A DNA stretch of 64,000 bases from Hoplostethus atlanticus (lineage: Eukaryota > Chordata > Actinopteri > Trachichthyiformes > Trachichthyidae), in NCBI GenBank assembly GCA_034670405.1, contig JAXDDX010000043.1, positions 806,001 through 870,000 of the forward strand. Direction: 5' to 3'. Made by a program: the position numbers and the translations under genes. Positions 1 through 64,000 of the stretch are shown here, piece after piece. How positions within the stretch are numbered: position 1 is the stretch's first letter; every line of letters starts with the position of its first letter. A model generated the notes under the pieces. That model ran no database searches, was not told where the DNA came from, and worked only from the letters and a program-made list of their open reading frames with translations.

Positions 1-105
1 AAGGCCCGGCTGCAATCAGCCTTAATTGGCCGCAGCTGTGCTGAATCCAGCCTAAGCCTACCCCTCTCCCTCCCCCCAGCCTGCCACAGTCATGTTTTTT
101 CCAAC
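1..105. repeat. Dispersed repeat fragment
   Basis: C-rich sequence containing AATCAGCCTTAATTGGC. A loosely similar stretch (CCAATTAGCCTTAATCGGC, with CCAGCC nearby) lies at 34118-34200. Probably part of an interspersed repeat; family not recognised. Confidence 0.35.
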
Positions 106-1659
106 TAAAGCTGGGCTCACACCACAAGTTTTAAAATCCTAACCGATTTTGAAATCAGGTTGCATCACGCACATAAGGAGAATCTTCACAGATGTTCTTC
201 TCTCTAATCTCAAACATACACAGACTACAAGATCTGAAAATAATGGTGCATCACACACTAGAAGATATTACTAAGATTATCATGCCAGAGGGAGCCTGAA
301 TGGACCGCCTCACGTGATCTCATGGGGAAGTAGATGTAAGCAAAATGTAGACTGACATGGTGAAACCGGTGCAACTTGATTTACTAATGCTTTGCAGTGA
401 GAAAGAATCACTGTATCCCCTCAAATGCCCCTATATTGCAACACGTAAGGTAAAAGACGTTTCATTCATTCCCGCCCAAAATAAAGCATAGACATAAAGC
501 AGGCAAACATAAAACGGGAAGAATATTTACATTTTAATCCAATCAAAGAGGACAGAATCAAATGCATACAGTGTACATTGCAACCAATAAAATAGTTTCA
601 ATGCTGTGATGTGTGTTACCTTGTTAACAGTAAATCTGTTTGAGTCGTTAAACTAGCTAACTAACCTTAACTATCAATATTGCAAATATGCTTCTGCAAA
701 CATGTCAAAAGAACCAGTGCATCAGAAAGGAAAATGCAGTCAAACAAAACTGAACTTCAACGTTAATAATGTTACATCCCTGACGTCCACAACTCCGTTG
801 GAGCCTGGCCCTCCACTAGAACCAGCGCAGCGGCAGCCAGAAGAACCCCAAAGCAGCAGCCCTGTGCCCGCTGAGACTGTCAAACCGCCGGCATTGAACC
901 AAAACAGGCTAGCGCTGGCTCCGACTGCCTGGAGGGTTGTTGTCGGGACATAGAGACGGGTAAAGCTGCACAGCTAATTGTAGACAAAAAGGAGACCGCT
1001 AGATCGTTTGGCCAAAGAGAAAGGTACTTTAATGCAGATTGGTACAAAAATAGAGAGCGGTTAATTCTTTGCTGCTGTCAAACAGTTTGTAACTTTCTCC
1101 AAATGTGGAGATGACGGCGTCCGCCAGCCTGTGGTGCAAGCAAGCTATAGTTACTCCGCAGAAGTTTAGTGCGAGTCTCCGGTCTATCTACCGCTACACA
1201 TACACAGTCACACATACACTCTTTTTGGCCCCCGCACTTCTGAAATTAATCCGGCGCCCGTGCTTGGAAGACACGTTATATAAGCAGTCGTGTTCTTGCC
1301 ACATATCGACAAGCCTTTCCTCCATCTCAGCTGCCCAACGCACCAGTACAACAGCTTGTTGTTGTTTCTTCATTCACTTCCGTGTCCTTGTAGATTGTCT
1401 CTCTCATTGGCTATTGTGGTCCCGCTCGGAAAGCAGTGATGCAATCATCCCAATTTTAAATCCCAGATACCAGACATGTTTGATATTATTGGGGCGGCCC
1501 CGATGCGTCCGCGAGCAGATCTGGAGGTTTAAGATTGGATCTGTAAACCCCTCACATCGGTGCCGACCAAGGTCCCATCCAGATTTGTCCGCCGATTGTT
1601 GGGAGGGGCGAATCGGAGATAAATCGGCCCAATTCTCCTCTAGTCTGAGCCCGGCCTTA
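106..1659. mobile_element. Putative non-autonomous DNA transposon
   Basis: The ends are imperfect inverted repeats: TAAAGCTGGGCTCA at 106-119 and TGAGCCCGGCCTTA at 1646-1659 (12 of 14 paired). No clear target duplication. Inner open frames at 702-953 and 1105-1668 have no family signature and are read as chance. Confidence 0.45.
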
Positions 1660-1689
1660 GGTACATAAACGTCTAGGATACTGACTCTG

Positions 1690-1910
1690 AAACAGGGTAA
1701 TTGAAGTCAGGTGATCCAATCAATGAGATGACATTCAGGTGTGGGTAAGAGATGTCCTGTCATAAAAAACCCACAAAGTTTGGTTACCAACAATGATCTG
1801 ACTGAATTATCTCCATTTGTATATAATCTGTCTGAGAACGGCATGCTGCTAGCTAGCATTAGCAATAACATTCGCAGGTCTTGACTGACTGACTGACTGA
1901 CTGACTGACA
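1690..1910. mobile_element. Scrambled Tc1-like fragment with a TGAC repeat
   Basis: 1690-1770 matches 3786-3860 of the neighbouring Tc1 element in inverted orientation, while 1800-1840 matches 3590-3630 in direct orientation. A (CTGA)n run follows at about 1883-1910. Only pieces of the element remain. Confidence 0.6.
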
Positions 1911-2230
1911 GTGACAACTCGTTGTCATAGCAATGACATTACGCTTCGTGTGATTGGACCAGAGTGAGCGCTTCCACAGTAATTGATGACTGGTGCGCAT
2001 CCACAAACACACACACACACAAGCGGCTCCGTGAAAGTGGTCTGCACACGTGTACGCGTGCTCATAAATAAATATTATGTTCGATCACACAACGTGTCGG
2101 ACACAAGAAAATATATTCCTTCATTATGTCTAATGTGATGCAGGGTCTGGTCTGGACTTTGAGAAGCCCTGATGTATTGTTATGCTGGTTTGCACTGGTT
2201 GATTTGAATTCCTGCCCTCTCTTTCTACAG

Positions 2231-59483
<57,253 letters not shown>

Positions 59484-59823
59484 GCTGCGCATCACGACCC
59501 CACAACAGGGCCATCATCCAGCAGACGCGAGGACTCGGGCTCTCCAGACGGTGTAGCCTCAAAGCAGAGCCCCGACCTTTGGCTAGTCCTCCACACACTT
59601 GACCAATTTTCTTCTTATTGACTACTGATATTCTATACTGGACAGCAGGAAAAGCAGTTGTTTTGTACTTGGTAGTAAAATTGAAGAAGGCTTATTTGAA
59701 ATGAGCAGCCTTTTTTGAGAATGAATCATGAATACGTTGAGCTTCTAGATGCAGTGGTCAGGTAGTTTATGGAATCATCAAAGAGTTTCAGTTGGATAGC
59801 ACTTTTTCTGTGCCTGTCTCTGA

Positions 59824-59825
<2 letters not shown>

Positions 59826-59863
<38 letters not shown>
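59826..59863. repeat. Poly-C run of 38 in the 3' UTR
   Basis: Uninterrupted C run; the inverted copy has 13 G at the same place followed by TGTAG. Confidence 0.9.
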
Positions 59864-60145
59864 ATGTCAACAAACAGGGTGACCCTCCTGTGTCGCCGAC
59901 AAGCCCATATTACTGCCCACTGTCTGTGTTCCTGTCTAGCACTCTGTCAGTTTGATATACTATGATGTCCTCGTGCACGCATTTGATTTTCTACAGAGTG
60001 CATCCGATCAGCATATTACCCCCCCGCCCCCTGACCCACATGTTTGACCTTTCCATATTGTGATCAAGCTGTTGTATGTATTTACTCAACTGCTTTTCTG
60101 AAAATTATGTATTATATTTATATAACAAATTGGGTGTAAATAGAA

Positions 60146-60151
60146 AATAAA
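60146..60151 (+). promoter_or_regulatory. trappc8: Polyadenylation signal AATAAA
   Basis: Canonical hexamer about 665 bases after the trappc8 stop, in an A/T-rich context and followed by a GT-rich stretch (GGTTGTCCGTTTT at about 60178). It is the best candidate for the gene's 3' end signal. Confidence 0.65.
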
Positions 60152-60189
60152 AATGTAACCAATGATGCACTATAAGAGGTTGTCCGTTT

Positions 60190-61740
60190 TATTATGTACA
60201 TCCTACTGGGTTCCTGTTTAGGGGAGGGAAGCTGGACTCTCCAGTTGGTGGGTCGGCAGTGGTAGCCAAGTCACTGCCCATCCCCTCCAGGCCTCCAGCT
60301 TACCTCCTCCCTCCTGTTCCATAACAGCAAGAATCTCTCTCTGCTGCCTCCCCCAACCCACAAGCTTCCTTTTTTCATTCCTTACCCATCAGTCCTACAG
60401 CTGTCAGCAGGCTCCAGACAGACTGAGCAGGGAATCCTCTGCATCCTACTTAGACTGGGAACAGTCCTGTTTGCCAACCCTTGTCTCTGCAGGCTTAGGG
60501 TTAGGTATGATTTTAATTTCTTTCAATGCCGATACCTTTTCCCCCTGATACTTTATATGAATGAGAACCTCAGGTTATCAGCCATGTTTTTATAATATAT
60601 TGTAACTGGTATCTTTTACTATTTGTAAACATTTTTAGTCTGTAAACATGGTCATTGTAAAATGAGGTATACGAGGTATGCTGCTAACGGTAATGTAACT
60701 AACGTTACCATAGCCAGCTACGCTAACACTATTACAAGGCAATTGTTTGTATAAGAACTAAAAGTTGGCACAGATCATCTGCTATCAGCTAACTGTTAGT
60801 GATAACCGTACCTGACTGTGTCCACCTTCAAGAGCTTCATGTTGATTTGTCAGTCAATGCCAGTAGTGACCGACTGACTGAGAAAATAGCGTTCATGTGA
60901 ACAAGTACCATTAAGTATCAAAATTTGGACTGACATATTTAGGTCAGCACCATTTTTCGATACTCAACCCAGTCTTGTACCAAATCTTGTATCTTGAGGT
61001 CTTCCTCTCAACCCTCCTCCCACGGCAACTCAGCCAGGATGATCTTTTTTTCCTTGGTGGATTATTAAATTAATATTAAAAGGAATATAAAATTGGAAAA
61101 AAAAAAACAATAGTTTGAAACTCATCGCCATAGTGAATTTCTTTTGAACCAGCACTCAGTTCCATCATACTGGAGTTTAACACATTAGGACCACCTGTAC
61201 TTTTCATGAAAGGTGAATTCAGCTAAAATCTAATCTAAAAGCTAAATCTAAAATCTATGCCTTATCGAGTTCACCTAGTAACTAGACAATGAGATGGAAA
61301 TAATGAGAAGACAGGTTAAAGGAATGTAACACTGGGAGAGACAGAAAAACAGGCAAATCGCTCTACCATTACTACATATTCCACAACAGCCTGGATTTTT
61401 TTCTGAGAAACCGTCAGACTTAGGATGGGTGGTATAGTACTCACATATTACTCATTTGGTAGTGATTCCTTTTAAAAAAGCATCGATTTCAAAGTTATTT
61501 TTAATCTAAAATGCGGTTGCATCACTCCCGTGTCTTTGCACTTTCGTAGCACATATGTTTTGACCAATTAACGGCAACATAGGTGAGACCTAGGACACTG
61601 CTGGCACACGTCATGTGATCAGCGAAACCCACGTGAAGCAAGAATTGCGCACACCCTCTTCTCAGTCATTGGGAGGATGGCAGAGTCCAACCAATAACAT
61701 AGCGTGGTGTGGTGCTACTTTTCACGAGTAGAAAAAAAAG
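60190..61740. other. Intergenic sequence downstream of trappc8
   Basis: No gene recognised. 60820-60857 repeats text found at 26965-27005. Confidence 0.5.
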
Positions 61741-61749
61741 TATAGCCCG

Positions 61750-62664
61750 ATGCACTATTTGGAACAAGAAGCAGCAATATTAGCACTTAAACACCACACA
61801 TACCGAAAGTTAGAAGGAAGTGGAGTGACAAGAAGAAGATGCCCAGAAAACCCTGTCGCAAGCGGAATAGGGGGAGAAGTAGTTGGGATAGACTGGAATA
61901 AGATGTTCGATAGAGTAGAGCATGAGTTTTTGTACAGGGTATTAGAGGGGTTTGGAGAGAGAATGTTGGGATGGGTGAGGAGGTTGAGGTTGAAAGGGAA
62001 AGTAGTAGTGGTGAATAGCTTGTTGTTGTCAGTGTGTGTGTATGTGATGACCGTACTTGAAATGCCAGACTGGGTGATGAATGAGCTAAATGAGATTGTG
62101 CATGAATTTATATGGGAAGGGAAGGGGGTGAAAATAGCACAGAAAACATTGGTGGGGAAGTGGTGGGAGGGAGGTCTAAAATTGATGGATTTAGAAACAA
62201 AAAGGACATCAATCAGAATAAAAACGGTGCGAAAGTATATGGTGGGAAGGTGGAATTATGGGTGGAAGGAGTTTCTGAAAAAGTATATTGAGGAGGAGGG
62301 AGGAATAGGAGGATGGTGTATGGCGTGCAAAAGTTCAATGACGGTAGGAATACCAGAGATATACAGGGAGGTGTTGGAGAAGTTTCTACCTAAGGTAGAC
62401 TACAAATGCGAGGGAATACAATCGTTTGTAAACCTCCCGTTGTTTTTAAATGAAAAATTCAAACATAAGAACAAAACATTGTATGAACCAAGGTTCATAG
62501 AAGGTGGAATAAAACAGGTGAAGGACATCATGTATGAGGTGATCCCAGGGTTCCTCAGGGGGAGCTGTATCTTTGATTCTGTGAGAGAGATGGAAGGAAT
62601 GGAAAATAGAGAGAAGGTCAACAAAATACATGAGAAAATCAAATCAAGTATACCTATAGAATGA
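61750..62664 (+). pseudogene. LINE reverse transcriptase remnant
   Basis: 304 codons. Residues about 45-75 hold the RT A-box Asp (GIDWNKMFDRVEH); the B to E region with the catalytic Asp pair is deleted between about residues 78 and 82. The thumb and connection follow. Inactive without the palm. Confidence 0.8.
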
Positions 62665-63421
62665 GTTAATATTATAGAAAGAGAATGTGTGGAAAAGGGA
62701 GTAGAAAGTATGCCTGAGATGTATGTGATGGAGAATGGGGAGAAGTGTAGCATGGAGAGTATGAGTGTAAAGAAAGTGGTTGATAAGAGATGTGATAAAA
62801 GAGCCAGCGGCAGAGAAAGTATGGAGCAGAGTGTTTTTGAGGGCATGGATGTGAAGAAAATATGGACAAATGGGCATATAAAGTATAATAGTATGGAGTG
62901 TGAGAATAATGACTTCCTAATTAACAGAATATACACTAATGTGGTATTCAATAAAATAAATAATGATGTAAGTGCTATGTGTGATGTCTGCAGCAGTGGT
63001 CATGAGAGCTTTTTGCATTATTTTTTGGATTGTGTTGGTTGTTTGGTTGATTTCTTTGATTTAAAAAAAAAAAAAACAACTGTTGAGGGACGACAACTGG
63101 AGCGTGGGGTTGGATGTGGAGGGAGGGTGGAGGGAGTTGTTTTTGTTTGGTGTGTTTGAAAAAAGCAAAACTGAATGAAAAAAAACAAACTGTTTAATGA
63201 ATTATGTTTTAAGTCACGCCAGACTCGCAGTCATGCTGAGAAGGAACTATGCACATTTTGAGGGGCGGAAAGTGAAAATAAAAGCATTATTTAAAGCAAT
63301 AGTGAAGCGGGATGTGGAGCTAATATGCAAGTATGGAGGGAAGGAGGTAAAGCAGTTCTTCGTTAGTGGGAATACGTTTATTTATGGAGGGGAGGGAGGA
63401 GGGATCCTGTTTAATTGGTAG
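62665..63421 (+). pseudogene. LINE C-terminal remnant
   Basis: Continues the LINE after a stop. A CxxC...HxxxxLHxxxxxC pattern at about 62975-63035 is the C-terminal zinc motif; a further fragment reads ARLAVMLRRNYAHFEGR. Poly-A at 63063-63076 breaks the frame. Confidence 0.75.
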
Positions 63422-63614
63422 CAGGCTGGGAGGAATGGGTTAAGTTGAGGTGGATGGGAATGGGAAGGTGTTGCATATACATTTTGGAAGAGACAATTTG
63501 TGTTGGCTGGGAGGAAGGGGAATGGGATTAAGTTATGGTTGTTAAAAATGAATTGTAATGATGTATAATGAAAATGTAATGTGAATTGAAAGGAAAATTA
63601 AAAAAAATGTTTTT

Positions 63615-63830
63615 TTTAAAAGGCCATATAAGGTCAAGGTCCTGGGTTCGAATCTGGCCTGGGACCTTTGTCATCCCTCCTCTCTCGCCCAATCTTTCCT
63701 GTCTCTCTTTACTAACTATCAACTGCCTTTTCCCCCTAGCTACAAAGCAACACCCCTCCAACTCCACTACATTTAGCATATTCCCCCAGGACCCCCTCCA
63801 TAAATGGAATTGGCTGATCCGGTGTCTGGT
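63615..63830 (+). repeat. SINE 3' half next to the LINE end
   Basis: TCCTGGGTTCGAATCTGGCC holds a tRNA B box, followed by TGGGACCTTTGTCATCCC and CTGTCTCTC text as in the fish SINE at 11030. The SINE's 5' part is absent where the LINE ends. Confidence 0.65.
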
Positions 63831-64000
63831 TTGGCAGTTCCTGGGTCTACATAGACCTGATCCACACTGTAAAACCCCGGATTAGTTGTCTTTACTAGAA
63901 AATTGCGTGGAAACCCGTTGCCTTAATTTCCTCATGTTTTTACATATGGTGCTACATAACTGGTTAAGTAGTATGTACTTAAAAGTCTAAGGGCGTTTTC
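63831..64000. other. End of window, nothing recognised
   Basis: No gene or repeat recognised in the last 170 bases. Confidence 0.4.

Larger units (their letters stand above)
59484..60170 (+). other. trappc8: trappc8 3' UTR
   Basis: Noncoding sequence from the stop to the polyadenylation region. It includes a run of 38 C at 59826-59863. The first about 400 bases are also present in the inverted copy. The end at about 60.17 kb is inferred from the AATAAA signal and is not observed. Confidence 0.7.
61742..63610 (+). mobile_element. Tx1/L1-like LINE 3' half, internally deleted
   Basis: Three consecutive open frames. 61750-62664 contains the RT motif VVGIDWNKMFDRVEHEFLYR, a deletion that removes the catalytic YADD-type motif, then RLKGKVVVVNSLLLSV and the thumb-type EFIWEGKGVKIAQKTLVGKW with GGLKLMDLETK. 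62689-63159 contains CDVCSSGHESFLHYFLDC, a C-terminal metal-binding motif. 63197-63421 contains NYVLSHARLAVMLRRNY. These are typical of the Tx1/L1 group. Stops and frameshifts separate the frames, so it is inactive. Confidence 0.82.

Noticed and set aside
702-953. Possible start exon of trappc8
   Set aside because: The peptide (MSKEPVHQKGKC and on) does not resemble the conserved TRAPPC8 N-terminus and lies inside a transposon-like unit.
1105-1668. 187-codon open frame on the + strand
   Set aside because: Low-complexity, no family signature, and it runs into the terminal repeat of a putative transposon.

Overview
The window is vertebrate nuclear DNA, almost certainly from a teleost fish. It carries one split protein-coding gene on the + strand, trappc8, encoding the TRAPPIII-specific subunit TRAPPC8 (yeast Trs85 family). 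The introns are full of fish-type transposable elements: Tc1/mariner, hAT, PIF/Harbinger-like, TTAA-target DNA transposons, tRNA-derived SINEs, a LINE with a restriction-like endonuclease, and a Tx1/L1-like LINE. No prokaryotic features, tRNA or rRNA genes, or CRISPR arrays were seen.

Layout. I could place 28 coding exons of trappc8 between 2231 and 59483. Every junction has an AG acceptor and a GT donor, and the reading phases agree across all 27 introns. Together they give 1401 residues up to the TGA at 59481-59483. The exon(s) carrying the start codon and roughly the first 50 residues were not found and probably lie upstream of base 1. The 3' UTR runs from 59484 to about 60.17 kb, with an AATAAA at 60146-60151. 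Downstream of about 60.2 kb there is only intergenic and repeat sequence, including a damaged Tx1/L1-type LINE (61742-63610) joined to a SINE.

The most unusual part is 44.5-49.75 kb, inside the large intron before window exon 24. A minus-strand LINE with a C-terminal restriction-like endonuclease has been split by a 3.3-kb element (45753-49039) that has terminal inverted repeats and a TTAA target duplication. That inner element holds an inverted copy of about 1.5 kb from the end of trappc8 itself: an intron piece, the acceptor, the whole last coding exon and the start of the 3' UTR (47462-48940, matching 58346-59884 on the opposite strand). The coding part differs at one silent position in 235. 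This is either a recent inverted duplication or exon capture, or an assembly artefact. It is the main point to check.

Other points of note: a duplicated, in-frame splice donor at exon 6 beside a small hAT element; a second copy of the same LINE (29870-32530) that is also split by a TTAA element; a hAT element with a perfect 8-bp target duplication (54309-55842); and inward-facing Tc1 ends on both sides of exon 13. I found no evidence of a new multi-gene system. The interest lies in how mobile elements have rearranged pieces of a conserved housekeeping gene.
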